Assembly: GCA_001604385.1 (NCBI GenBank)
Contig: LVBK01000033.1
Coordinates: 257 to 64,256 of the forward strand
Length of the DNA: 64,000 nucleotides
DNA from: Spirochaetales bacterium Spiro_09
GTDB lineage: Bacteria > Spirochaetota > Spirochaetia > Treponematales > Treponemataceae
Direction of reading: 5' to 3'
Shown here: in pieces, positions 50,245 through 58,934 of the stretch
How the letters are laid out: the number at the start of each line of letters is the position of its first letter
Numbering within the stretch: position 1 is the stretch's first letter
Notes under the pieces: generated by a model
What the model was told of the DNA's origin: nothing
The model's input: only the letters and a program-made list of their open reading frames with translations
Database searches by the model: none
Made by a program: the position numbers and the translations under genes

Positions 50245-51273
50245 TTACCTGCTCGCAGCGATTTTTATATTCAGATATTTCATCGGATCAACTACATCTG
50301 AACCGATATGCACTTCATAATGAAGGTGGGGGCCGGTAGAGACACCGGTATTACCGATATAGCCGATTACCTGACCTTGCTGAACATATTGTCCGCGTTG
50401 AACGCGGAAGGACTGCATATGGGCATACCGGGTATAAAAACCGTGTTTATGCTTGATTATCATATAATTGCCGAAGCCCGGGTCCCATTCGGCAGTTACA
50501 ACCTGACCGTCGGCGGTGGCAAGTATGGCATCTCCGGAACGATACGTTGAAAGATCTACACCCTTATGTATATACCACTGACCGGTAAAGGGATGCTTGT
50601 TTTGACCAAACTGCATTGACACATGCCCAATACCGCCCTTGATCGGCCACAAACTCGGAATATCTGAAAACAGAGTGCTTTGTGAATCCAGCAACCGTCC
50701 AATTTCCTGAATTGGTTGTACAGAATTATCAAAAAAGGCACGCAGTCGTTGGATCTCTGCTATTTCTCGTACAGATCCCTGCGCTGTTTCCGTAACAGAA
50801 AATAAGGACGAAAGATCACCGTTTTGCATGGTGCTCTTTGAACTGGAAACCGCCGAATCAAGACCAATCAGGGACAATGTTCCCGAAAAGGCTGTTTGAA
50901 AATTATGGGCTGCTTTTAAAAGGGCTCCAGTTTCATCCTTCAGCTGATCCAGACTTGCACGCGTCTGACTCGCCTCCGCCTGCAACCGGCTGACAGTTTG
51001 TACAGAATCAATACTTACCCGACTGTACCAGAAAAAAGCTCCAATTACACCGGCTGTCAGACCAATAAATAACACCACAGAAAATACGGTCGTTTGAAAA
51101 TTCACAACCTTTTTCTGTGAATGAGGAACAATCATTATAGTCAGCTTTCGGCGGCCGCCATTAAAAAGGCCTGCAAAGCCTTTGCCGATTGCGGTGCCTA
51201 TTCGTGCAATAAAACGGCCGATCATGCGTACGGCGGATATTTCGGCACGCTTGTAGCCTCGTGTTTTGGGCAC
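50245..51273 (-). CDS. M23-family peptidoglycan endopeptidase
   Basis: The track starts at 51321; GTG 51273, with GGGGAGG 5 nt upstream, gives 342 residues and is preferred. A cytoplasmic basic segment of about 50 residues precedes a single TM (TVFSVVLFIGLTAGVIGAFFW). A coiled coil follows (LQAEASQTRASLDQLKDETG), then the C-terminal M23 domain with zinc ligands in YIHKGVDLS and GPHLHYEVHIG. It should cut peptide cross-links from the periplasmic side. The operon continues to bactofilin, which may localise it. Confidence 0.9.
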   Translation of the reverse strand: MPKTRGYKRAEISAVRMIGRFIARIGTAIGKGFAGLFNGGRRKLTIMIVPHSQKKVVNFQTTVFSVVLFIGLTAGVIGAFFWYSRVSIDSVQTVSRLQAEASQTRASLDQLKDETGALLKAAHNFQTAFSGTLSLIGLDSAVSSSKSTMQNGDLSSLFSVTETAQGSVREIAEIQRLRAFFDNSVQPIQEIGRLLDSQSTLFSDIPSLWPIKGGIGHVSMQFGQNKHPFTGQWYIHKGVDLSTYRSGDAILATADGQVVTAEWDPGFGNYMIIKHKHGFYTRYAHMQSFRVQRGQYVQQGQVIGYIGNTGVSTGPHLHYEVHIGSDVVDPMKYLNIKIAASR

Positions 51274-51311
51274 TCTGGCCTCCCCTAAAAAAACCTGTCC
51301 ATTCAACTTTA

Positions 51312-51341
51312 ATAGTATCATGGAATAAAAAACACTGTCAA
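51312..51341 (-). promoter_or_regulatory. Promoter of the M23-bactofilin operon
   Basis: On the minus strand TTGACA and TACTAT are spaced by 18 bp, about 40 nt upstream of the GTG start. Confidence 0.55.
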
Positions 51342-51370
51342 ACCATTACCACCCGTTCCGGTCTTTTTGA

Positions 51371-51399
51371 TTGACGACAGGCGCTGGCTGTGTTATCTT
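51371..51399 (+). promoter_or_regulatory. Promoter of tatD
   Basis: TTGACG and TATCTT are spaced by 17 bp, 49 nt before the ATG at 51449. A small ATCCCG...CGGGAT inverted repeat lies in the leader (about 51409-51431). Confidence 0.55.
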
Positions 51400-51448
51400 G
51401 TTAGCATAATCCCGGTAACTCATTACGGGATCACTACTCTCGAATCGG

Positions 51449-52231
51449 ATGTCAGCCATGCAGTTTTTTGATACTCACGCTCACATAGGGCTTATTTATG
51501 AAGATCCTATCGAGCAGCTTCGTGTTATACAGGAAGCAAAACAGGCACAAGTTACGCGAATAGTCAGCATATGCAACAGCTTGCATGACTTCAGCCAGGT
51601 GTACCCGATGCTCAAGACGGCATCATCGGTGTATCATGCGATCGGCGTATCTCCGTCCGAAGTAACAAATCCGGGAAAGAACTGGATTCAAACTATTGAA
51701 GACGGACTCAAACAACCAAACGTCGTCGCGTTGGGAGAGATCGGCCTTGATTATTTCCGCAAGTTCGGTGACAAACGATCCCAAATCGAATTGTTTATTA
51801 CTCAGCTCGAGCTGGCGAACAAAGCAAACGTTCCCGTCATTATACATAATCGGGATGCGGGAAAAGATATATTAGATATTCTTGCGGAACGCCTTCCGGA
51901 AGCAGGCGGAGTACTCCACTGCTATTCCGAGGATGCAGAGTATGCCCGTATCGCGCTGGACTTGAACCTGTACTTCTCCTTCGCCGGCAATCTTACCTAC
52001 CGGAATGCCAGAAATTTGCATGAGACAGTACTATCCCTTCCGCTGGATCGCATTCTGGTTGAATCTGAAAGTCCATTCATGGTTCCCGCAGAATACCGGG
52101 GTAAACGTAACATGCCGGCATACACACCATCAACAGTGCGCTTTATGGCCGAAATGCTTGACATTGACCTTGAAGAGCTCGCTGCCCAACTTTGGAAGAA
52201 CAGCTGCACATTCTTCCGTTTGCCAGAATGA
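51449..52231 (+). CDS. tatD: TatD-family metal-dependent hydrolase
   Basis: The 260-residue protein has metal-ligand motifs FFDTHAHIG, VALGEIGLDYFRKFG, VPVIIHNRDAG, VLHCYSED and LVESESPFMVP. TatD proteins are 3'-5' DNA/RNA exonucleases or deacylases in quality control. E. coli TatD has YxxTDSP at the end of the barrel; here VESESPFM replaces the usual ETDSP, a Glu-Ser substitution of the TD pair. The downstream ATG at 51458 is an alternative start. It overlaps dusB by 4 nt. Confidence 0.88.
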   Translation: MSAMQFFDTHAHIGLIYEDPIEQLRVIQEAKQAQVTRIVSICNSLHDFSQVYPMLKTASSVYHAIGVSPSEVTNPGKNWIQTIEDGLKQPNVVALGEIGLDYFRKFGDKRSQIELFITQLELANKANVPVIIHNRDAGKDILDILAERLPEAGGVLHCYSEDAEYARIALDLNLYFSFAGNLTYRNARNLHETVLSLPLDRILVESESPFMVPAEYRGKRNMPAYTPSTVRFMAEMLDIDLEELAAQLWKNSCTFFRLPE

Positions 52232-53238
52232 CGAGCGGGCCCCCTCTGTACCGGCCGGTACGGATCGGGCAGCTGTCACTGTCCGGAAATCTATTCCTTG
52301 CACCTGTCGCAGGCTATTCAGACAGGGCATTCAGATCACTGTGCATTGAATGCGGCGCCTCTTTCACCTATACCGAAATGGTTTCATCCGAAGCACTTAC
52401 CCGTGAATCGGGCAAGACAGAGGATCTCCTGAAAAGATCGCCCAATGAGCAGCAGTATGCCGTACAACTATTTGGAAGCGACCCGGTCAGGATGGCTGAT
52501 GCGGCACGGATTGTCATTGATCGAACCCGTGCGGAATGCATCGACATTAATGCCGGATGCCCCGTACCAAAAATCGTTAAAACCGGGGCAGGGTCGGCAC
52601 TGACCAGGGAGCCAGAAAAACTACACATCATCGTCAAAGCCGTGACGCAGGCTGTTTCAGTTCCAGTCACCGTAAAAATCCGTTCAGGCTGGGATGAATC
52701 GTCCATAACCTGGAAGGAGGCAGCATCCGCAGCGCTGGAAGCGGGAGCGGCAGCAATTACCCTGCATCCCCGCACCCGCGCCCAGGGATACGAAGGGAAA
52801 GCACGCTGGGATCATCTCGCAGAACTGGTGAATTTTGTGCATGAGAAGGCACCCTCAGTTCCGGTATTCGGCTCGGGAGACCTATTTTCTCCGGAAGATG
52901 CCCGGTCCATGCTGTCCACTACCTTATGCGACGGCATCATGTTCGCACGGGGAGCAATGGGGAATCCCTTTATCTTCACCCAGACTAAAGAACTCTTGCT
53001 TACAGGCCAGCATACCGACATTCCACCCCATATCCGCATTCAGGCCGGCTGGAAAGAACTACTTCAACTTGTTGATGATGCCGGAGAAATCGGGGGCTGT
53101 CGGGAAATGCGCAAGCGTTTTTGCGCATATTCAAAGGGAATCGAGGGTGGTGCGACAATCCGGGAAGAAATCGTGCATGCAAGCACAATCACTGAGTACC
53201 GGCGTATATTCGAGTCGCGCGGCATCAGCTTGAATTAA
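52228..53238 (+). CDS. dusB: tRNA-dihydrouridine synthase
   Basis: The track starts at 52192; the ATG at 52228 overlaps the tatD stop (ATGA) and gives 336 residues. FMN-binding and catalytic regions are visible: GNLFLAPVAGYSDRAFRSLC, VQLFGSDP, IDINAGCPVPKIVKTGAGSALTREPE (Cys is the general acid), ITLHPRTRAQGYEGKARWDHL, and MFARGAMGNPFIF. It reduces uridine to dihydrouridine in the tRNA D loop. The DusB subfamily is suggested by ARGAMGNPFIF and by its common pairing with tatD-like genes. Confidence 0.92.
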   Translation: MTSGPPLYRPVRIGQLSLSGNLFLAPVAGYSDRAFRSLCIECGASFTYTEMVSSEALTRESGKTEDLLKRSPNEQQYAVQLFGSDPVRMADAARIVIDRTRAECIDINAGCPVPKIVKTGAGSALTREPEKLHIIVKAVTQAVSVPVTVKIRSGWDESSITWKEAASAALEAGAAAITLHPRTRAQGYEGKARWDHLAELVNFVHEKAPSVPVFGSGDLFSPEDARSMLSTTLCDGIMFARGAMGNPFIFTQTKELLLTGQHTDIPPHIRIQAGWKELLQLVDDAGEIGGCREMRKRFCAYSKGIEGGATIREEIVHASTITEYRRIFESRGISLN

Positions 53239-53259
53239 GTACGATTCCTGGCATAGTAT
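53230..53259 (+). promoter_or_regulatory. Probable leaderless promoter of the gene at 53265
   Basis: TTGAAT and TAGTAT are spaced by 18 bp. The predicted start falls on the ATG at 53265, and no ribosome site is present. The -35 overlaps the 3' end of the dus gene. Confidence 0.45.
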
Positions 53260-53264
53260 AGCAT

Positions 53265-54908
53265 ATGGATATCCTGCTAAAAATCCTCGTCGCGCTCCAG
53301 GATTTTTTTGAGGCGCTTTTTACCTCATCTTCACCGGAATTCAAGAAAAAGCAGCAACTCAGGCACATTGCAGCACAGATCAAGGCAATTGACCCGCCCA
53401 TATATCGTGCTGACGGGTTTTTATTACCTGCGTTTCCTGCTGCACTTCATCAAATCTTCACATACATTCTCCCCCTCAAGGAGCTACTTGATACCACAAT
53501 AGCCAGCACAGACAGCCGGACGGCACATAAATATACCGATATACTGATAGAGGATGCCCTGAATGATGATCAACGCTTGGCGCGTAATATGCTGCTTTTT
53601 GCAAACCGGGCAAGTGTCATTGCGGAAAATACCATTCCGTTGCAAAAAACAATAGACGAACAAGCGCGTATTCTTACATCCTACATTCGTCAGCTGGATG
53701 CTCCGCATATCAAACGGGAAACCGATATCCTGGAACAGGTGCTTGCCTTTGCCGATTTTTGCCAATTTGATTTTAACGGCTTCTTTTCAGCTTTTGATCC
53801 CGCATTCAAGTCGCATACAGGTAAAGAAACGACAGTAACCAATCCGTCATTCAAACCGATAGACGTTGCGGAACTCATCCCTTCGTTGCTTGATCTGTAC
53901 TATCTCTTGTATCACCTCGTAATAAACGAGGCCCTGGTAGACCGGATTTCTCTTTTGGCAGAAAAAAAGCATTCTGCAAACGACACCACACAGCACAAAA
54001 GCGCGATATCACGTATTTTCCAGGCAGTTCATTTCCTGTTTCAAAAAAGAATTAACGCGCCCATAATACTTTCAATCATACGTTTGACAAAAAAAGACTG
54101 CAATTATGTACCGGAACAGCCTGCGACAACCCACTCCTTTCTTGCGGACTACAAAAAAAGACTGACAGAACAATTTGACAGCGACTCCAGAAAATTGACC
54201 AGCGAAAGCCAAACCAAGGAAATTCTCGGCATGCTCCAATCAATTTTCGGTAACCGGGAGCTGGAAACGATTGACGGATACAACGAAGGGCTAAAAAATC
54301 TGCTTGAAGAATTTACAACGCTCACCCTGGAATGGATTCTGCCACTTCAAATAATAAAAACGTTCGCCATTCACTATTTCGAGCTTCACTTCAAGCAAAT
54401 TTTGCGAGCTGTCATCGTTGAGGGATATTTCACCAACCGGTCACAACAAAGTTCGGTTTCTGCGGCCTATCATCATTGTGAGTCCATGTCGGGAAAACTA
54501 ACAGAGTTTGAACGCCTGTTCGAGGACGGCCAGCCATGCAGTACCAAAATAATTACCGGGTACCTGACCGGCCTTGAAAAAGGGATGGACTTTGATAAAC
54601 CGTTACGGAAACTGGTTGAAAACAGCAACCAGCACGCACAGCGACTTATCCAGGAAGCTGTCAACCGCTATACTGATGTCTTTAATTTTTGCCTGCTCCT
54701 ACTGGAAGACAGTAAAAAAACACTCCCTGAATATATCAATAACATACGCGCACTCACCGGATCAGCGAAGAACAATGATTCGTTCCGGTGGCTGGAAAAA
54801 GAGATTGGAGTTTTCCGCAATTTTCTTGAAATTATGAAAAAGTATGCTATAGTAAATACGTTGTCTGTTCCTGCCAGTCTAGCAGAACCAACGGAGAGCC
54901 AGCAATAA
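53265..54908 (+). CDS. Conserved-looking helical protein of unknown function
   Basis: The 547-residue protein is predominantly alpha-helical and lacks a signal peptide or obvious TM. The N terminus MDILLKILVALQDFFEALFTSSSPEFKKK is amphipathic. Further features are QLRHIAAQIKAIDPPIYRADGFLLPAFPAALHQIF and a Leu-rich C-terminal half. I do not assign a function; it might belong to the spirochaete-restricted DUF5312 family, which I cannot confirm. The next gene starts directly after its stop (TAAATG) and encodes a GAF-GGDEF protein, suggesting a signalling link. Confidence 0.65.
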   Translation: MDILLKILVALQDFFEALFTSSSPEFKKKQQLRHIAAQIKAIDPPIYRADGFLLPAFPAALHQIFTYILPLKELLDTTIASTDSRTAHKYTDILIEDALNDDQRLARNMLLFANRASVIAENTIPLQKTIDEQARILTSYIRQLDAPHIKRETDILEQVLAFADFCQFDFNGFFSAFDPAFKSHTGKETTVTNPSFKPIDVAELIPSLLDLYYLLYHLVINEALVDRISLLAEKKHSANDTTQHKSAISRIFQAVHFLFQKRINAPIILSIIRLTKKDCNYVPEQPATTHSFLADYKKRLTEQFDSDSRKLTSESQTKEILGMLQSIFGNRELETIDGYNEGLKNLLEEFTTLTLEWILPLQIIKTFAIHYFELHFKQILRAVIVEGYFTNRSQQSSVSAAYHHCESMSGKLTEFERLFEDGQPCSTKIITGYLTGLEKGMDFDKPLRKLVENSNQHAQRLIQEAVNRYTDVFNFCLLLLEDSKKTLPEYINNIRALTGSAKNNDSFRWLEKEIGVFRNFLEIMKKYAIVNTLSVPASLAEPTESQQ

Positions 54909-55952
54909 ATGCCAAAACATAAAAAATATGCTACATCGGATACTTCCAAAGAAAAGCAAATATACGATCTCAAACAGTTACTGGAAATTTCCAAGAGCCT
55001 GACCTCAGTAATCGACTATGCAAACCTCATTGAAGCAATTCTCTATACATGCATGGGCCAGATGAAAACACTCGGAGTCGCCATTTTTACAAAGAAAAAT
55101 TTTGATGCAAATTGTTTTCAGCTAAACAGAAATTACTACGGTTTCGAGTTGTCAAATGAAAGAGAGTACGCTGTTCCCGAGACTCATCCGCTGATACGCC
55201 TGTTTACCCAAAATACCAGCTGCTTCACGGTGAATTCACTCAAAAAGCAGGTTGAAACAGACAGCGTCATGGAAACACTCTATTCGCTCAATCCGTCGCT
55301 CATTGTTCCCCTGAAGGCAAAAAACCACATAACCGGTTTATTGATTCTTGGCGAGCAAATTACCTCAGAGCCCTATTCTGCGTATGAAAAAGAACATATC
55401 ATCAACATTGCTTCTCTTGCCGCAATAGCAATCAATAATGCCGCTTTGCTCGAGATGACCACAACAGACATGATGACGCATCTCAAACTAAAGCACTATT
55501 TTTATACAGTATTAGTGGAAAAACTGGAGCTGTCCCGGGATATTTTAAGCCCGCTGTCTGTTCTGATGCTCGACATAGACTTTTTCAAACGGTTCAATGA
55601 CACTTATGGCCATGCATGCGGAGACGTTGTCCTTCAAATGGTTGCGCAAATAATTCAACAAAACACCCGCACACAGGACATGGCGGCGCGGTACGGCGGA
55701 GAAGAATTCACCCTCATGCTGTGTGACACAGATATCGTTCTGGCCGAGAAAATTGCGGAAAGAATCAGAAAATCAATCGAGAACCTTGATATACTTTATG
55801 ACGGTCAGCATTTGAACCTGACAATTTCCATCGGTGCGGCACAGTATAACCCGGAGACTAATGAATCCGCAAAAGAATTGGTTGAACGGGCAGATAAGGC
55901 ACTGTACACTTCCAAGCAGACCGGCAGAAACAAGGTAACCATAGCCCAATGA
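54909..55952 (+). CDS. GAF-GGDEF diguanylate cyclase
   Basis: The 347-residue protein has a GAF domain (about 20-175; ISKSLTSVIDYANLIEAILYTCMGQ, SLIVPLKAKNHITGLLILGEQ) and a GGDEF domain (about 195-345; DIDFFKRFNDTYGHACGDVVLQMVA, RYGGEEFTLML). It has an I-site RTQD five residues before GGEEF. It should make c-di-GMP with product inhibition. It starts directly after the stop of the unknown protein gene and overlaps the rhomboid gene by 4 nt. There is no transmembrane part. Confidence 0.9.
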   Translation: MPKHKKYATSDTSKEKQIYDLKQLLEISKSLTSVIDYANLIEAILYTCMGQMKTLGVAIFTKKNFDANCFQLNRNYYGFELSNEREYAVPETHPLIRLFTQNTSCFTVNSLKKQVETDSVMETLYSLNPSLIVPLKAKNHITGLLILGEQITSEPYSAYEKEHIINIASLAAIAINNAALLEMTTTDMMTHLKLKHYFYTVLVEKLELSRDILSPLSVLMLDIDFFKRFNDTYGHACGDVVLQMVAQIIQQNTRTQDMAARYGGEEFTLMLCDTDIVLAEKIAERIRKSIENLDILYDGQHLNLTISIGAAQYNPETNESAKELVERADKALYTSKQTGRNKVTIAQ

Positions 55953-56587
55953 CCTCATACCGGTTGCTTCGAACACCATTCCGCTATACGTTCTGGAATG
56001 CCGCACTCTTTCTTATTGCTGTCAATCTGGGTGTCTATATGCTGACCCGTATAGAACCTGTTTTTTATCAATATTTATCCTTGAATCCGCGTCTGGTTCT
56101 GGGGCAGGGGATGTTCTGGCAAGTTGCTACGTATCAATTTGTCCATGCCGATATGGGACATTTATTTTTCAATATGTTAGCTCTCTTTTTCTTCGGTACC
56201 AGCGTGGAGAAGAGACTTGGTTCCAAAGAATTTATTCTGCTCTATTTCACCGCAGGCGTTTTATGTGGCGTCCTGTCACTCTTCCTTTACATAGCAACCT
56301 CTGCATGGAATGTATACCTGATGGGCGCCTCCGGCGTTGTTTTTGCGATGCTGCTGGCGTATGCGGTCTTCTTTCCCCGCTCGGTAATATATATTTGGGC
56401 AATTATACCAATCCCGGCTCCCCTTCTGGTTATCGGCTATGCGGTTCTTGAAGTCTATTATATGCTTGCCGGGAACTCCTCCGGCGTAGCACACAGCGCG
56501 CACTTATTCGGGTTTTTCATTTCCTGGCTGTATATGGTGGTGCGTTTTGGCATCAACCCCGTGAAGGTATGGTTCGGTTCCCGATAA
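55949..56587 (+). CDS. Rhomboid-family intramembrane serine protease
   Basis: The 212-residue protein has about six TM helices. Catalytic Ser is in MGASGVVFAML (GxSG) and His in GVAHSAHLFGFFIS. The L1 region has HADMGHLFFNMLALFFFG, the usual H-x5-N helix. Rhomboids cut single-pass membrane substrates in the bilayer. Substrate is unknown. It overlaps the GGDEF gene by 4 nt and the next gene by 19 nt. Confidence 0.9.
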   Translation: MTSYRLLRTPFRYTFWNAALFLIAVNLGVYMLTRIEPVFYQYLSLNPRLVLGQGMFWQVATYQFVHADMGHLFFNMLALFFFGTSVEKRLGSKEFILLYFTAGVLCGVLSLFLYIATSAWNVYLMGASGVVFAMLLAYAVFFPRSVIYIWAIIPIPAPLLVIGYAVLEVYYMLAGNSSGVAHSAHLFGFFISWLYMVVRFGINPVKVWFGSR

Positions 56588-57249
56588 CGACCAGAAAACT
56601 CTTTCTGGCTTTCTTTTCTTTATTTTTCACCGTATATGGACAATCTCCGGATTCTGAAGCGCGCATTCGGGCCCCTGTCTGGATCTACATTGAGCCGGTA
56701 CCTGGCCACACGACGACCGATGAGGACAAACCGGATTATCAGGATATTGATGAACTGGCACGGTGGATAACGGCAGGAATGATATATGGATGGAAATATG
56801 AATATTCACCATCAGACAGGCGCCGCAATGTGCAGGAATATTTCACGCTCACCCCGCAGGGGTCCATCCCGGAAAATGATCCATTTTACACTTTAACTGA
56901 CCTGAACATCGAGTATCCCCGTGTTTCTGCATGGGCCCAATATACACCGAACGACACTGTTGTCAGATGGAAACGTTTCTGGTCTTCCGTCACCATCCAG
57001 TCAGGCAAGGGTCGCGGAACCGGTGAACGATTCGATGGAGCTGCGGGCATTAAAGCCGCCTATACAAACGCGCTCAAACAAGCGGTTCGGGAATACGCCC
57101 GTCGACTTGAAAAAAACAAGCCCCGTGTAATACACGGAGAAATCCTTATCCGGGAGAGCCCACGCCTTTATCCTGATGCGGGCCAATTTGTCGCAGAGGT
57201 CAGCGTGTCCCTGACAATACGGGAAATCATACCCTGGGCAATCTTTTGA
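56569..57249 (+). CDS. Exported protein of unknown function
   Basis: The 226-residue protein has an N-terminal signal peptide (TTRKLFLAFFSLFFTVYGQ). The mature part has aromatic-rich segments (PVWIYIEPVPGH, GWKYEYSPSDRRRNVQEYFTL, VRWKRFWSSVTIQSGKGRGTG) and a C-terminal AAYTNALKQAVREYARRLEKNKPRVIHGEILIRESPRLYPDAGQFVAEVSVSL. That tail resembles LPP20-type proteins only loosely. No family is assigned. It overlaps the rhomboid gene by 19 nt, so it is probably co-expressed. Confidence 0.6.
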   Translation: MVRFPITTRKLFLAFFSLFFTVYGQSPDSEARIRAPVWIYIEPVPGHTTTDEDKPDYQDIDELARWITAGMIYGWKYEYSPSDRRRNVQEYFTLTPQGSIPENDPFYTLTDLNIEYPRVSAWAQYTPNDTVVRWKRFWSSVTIQSGKGRGTGERFDGAAGIKAAYTNALKQAVREYARRLEKNKPRVIHGEILIRESPRLYPDAGQFVAEVSVSLTIREIIPWAIF

Positions 57250-57289
57250 ACTGCCAAAAGCTTTCAGCTAATCCAGCATGAGGCCGGAC

Positions 57290-57319
57290 TTTACTGTACG
57301 GCCAGTAAAATGTTATAAA
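57290..57319 (+). promoter_or_regulatory. Promoter of pheST with overlapping palindrome
   Basis: TTTACT and TATAAA are spaced by 18 bp. A perfect palindrome TTTACTG-tacggc-CAGTAAA (57290-57309) covers the -35 and spacer and could be an operator. The leader has AAGGGAG before the pheS ATG. Confidence 0.5.
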
Positions 57320-57367
57320 TACCGGCAGCAATTGATGTTGTGCAAACTGTGAAAAGGGAGCCTTGTA

Positions 57368-58924
57368 ATGGACATACAGTCAATCATTAAAAACTTGCAT
57401 CCTCTTGAAATTCGTGTTATTCGCGCCTATGAGCCAGGGCAGGAACTGACCGCAGACAAGCTTGTACAGGAACTGGGGTATAAACCGGGTCATGCAAATC
57501 AAGCTTTTTCCTGGCTCGCCGGAAAGGATCTCCTTGCCGAAACTGGTCGCACAACAAGTACATATTATGAAATAACCGATCTGGGCCGACAGTATGCGAA
57601 AGAAGGCACCCCTGAAGAACGCATTATAAACCTTTTACAAACCAAAGGGCCCCACAGCTTGCCCGAAATAGCCTCAGCCCTTTCGCTCGACAACAAGGAT
57701 GTCGGTTCTGCCTTCGGTATTCTGTCAAAAGAAGAAGCCGTCGCTATGAATGACGAGAAAAAGGCTGTTTTCATCGAAATGCCCAAAGCGAAACGTTTTG
57801 CAGTATCAGTAGCGCTGCATCGCCTCGCAGCAAAGAGCCCTTCCGGCGCCATTGACCAGAAAAATCTTACCGATGATGAAATACGTGTTATGGGGACACT
57901 TGCAAAGAAACGGGGCGCGGCAGACTCACCATTCCGTATCATTGAACGGGAAACTGTAAGCCATACTCTGAAACAAAGCATTCTGGAAGTAAAAAAGGCT
58001 CTAGATGCGGCAGGCATTACCGGCGACGAAATCGGTTCAATAACCCCGGCAATGCTCAAGTCAGGAGAATGGAAAAAAGGAAGCTTCCGGAGCTATAACA
58101 TTTCAATACCGCCGGCTCGAATTATTCCCGGGCGAAACAATCCCTACGTCAGCTTTCTGGAAAGTGTCAAAGACAAACTCTGCTCCCTGGGCTTTGAAGA
58201 GTTTGATGGCCCGCTCGTCGAGACGGAATTCTGGAATTCTGACGCATTGTTTATGCCGCAATTCCATGCTGCACGAGATATTCATGACGCATACTACATA
58301 AAAAACCCGACCCACGCAAAAAGTATTGATGAACCCTGGCTTTCTAATGTGGCAGCTGCGCACGAAAACGGTGGAGATACCGGTAGTCGTGGATGGAATT
58401 ATAAATTCGACCGGGATTTTACCCGACGGCTCATTCTGCGAAGCCAGGGAACCGCCCTCTCGGCGCATCAACTGCACAAGGCATCGATTCCTGGAAAATA
58501 CTTCGGCATTGCACGGTGTTTCCGTTACGATAAAGTTGACGCAACACACCTTTCGGATTTTTACCAGACCGAAGGAATCGTCTTGGGTGAGGAAGTCAAT
58601 CTGAAAACGCTGCTGGGCTTCCTTGAGATGTTTGCGGTAGAGATCGCGGGCGCGACCGATGTCAAATACGTGCCCGGGTACTTCCCCTTCACCGAACCAT
58701 CTATCGAGGTGCATATCAAGCATCCGGTGCTTGGCTGGTTCGAGCTGGGCGGGTCAGGCATTTTCCGCCCCGAAGTTACCCGTGCGATGGGCATCGAAGT
58801 ACCGGTGCTGGCCTGGGGTATTGGTATAGACCGCATGGCCTTGATGGCCCTCGGGTTGAACGATTTGCGCGAATTGTTCAGCCAGGATATTGAAGGCGTT
58901 CGCCTGCGCAAGGCTAAGTATTAA
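57368..58924 (+). CDS. pheS: Phenylalanine-tRNA ligase alpha subunit, archaeal/spirochaete type
   Basis: The 518-residue protein is longer than the usual bacterial PheS (about 340). The N-terminal 180 residues hold winged-helix-like modules (VIRAYEPGQELTADKLVQELGYKPGHANQAFSWLAGKDLL; a second one near LPEIASALSLDNKDVGSAFGIL), as in archaeal/eukaryotic PheRS alpha. The catalytic part has FLESVKDKLCSLGFEEFDGPLVETEFWNSDALFMPQFHAARD, ATHLSDFYQTEG and WGIGIDRMALMALGLNDLREL (motif 3). It attaches Phe to tRNA-Phe with PheT. Confidence 0.93.
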   Translation: MDIQSIIKNLHPLEIRVIRAYEPGQELTADKLVQELGYKPGHANQAFSWLAGKDLLAETGRTTSTYYEITDLGRQYAKEGTPEERIINLLQTKGPHSLPEIASALSLDNKDVGSAFGILSKEEAVAMNDEKKAVFIEMPKAKRFAVSVALHRLAAKSPSGAIDQKNLTDDEIRVMGTLAKKRGAADSPFRIIERETVSHTLKQSILEVKKALDAAGITGDEIGSITPAMLKSGEWKKGSFRSYNISIPPARIIPGRNNPYVSFLESVKDKLCSLGFEEFDGPLVETEFWNSDALFMPQFHAARDIHDAYYIKNPTHAKSIDEPWLSNVAAAHENGGDTGSRGWNYKFDRDFTRRLILRSQGTALSAHQLHKASIPGKYFGIARCFRYDKVDATHLSDFYQTEGIVLGEEVNLKTLLGFLEMFAVEIAGATDVKYVPGYFPFTEPSIEVHIKHPVLGWFELGGSGIFRPEVTRAMGIEVPVLAWGIGIDRMALMALGLNDLRELFSQDIEGVRLRKAKY

Positions 58925-58934
58925 GGAGACCTGT

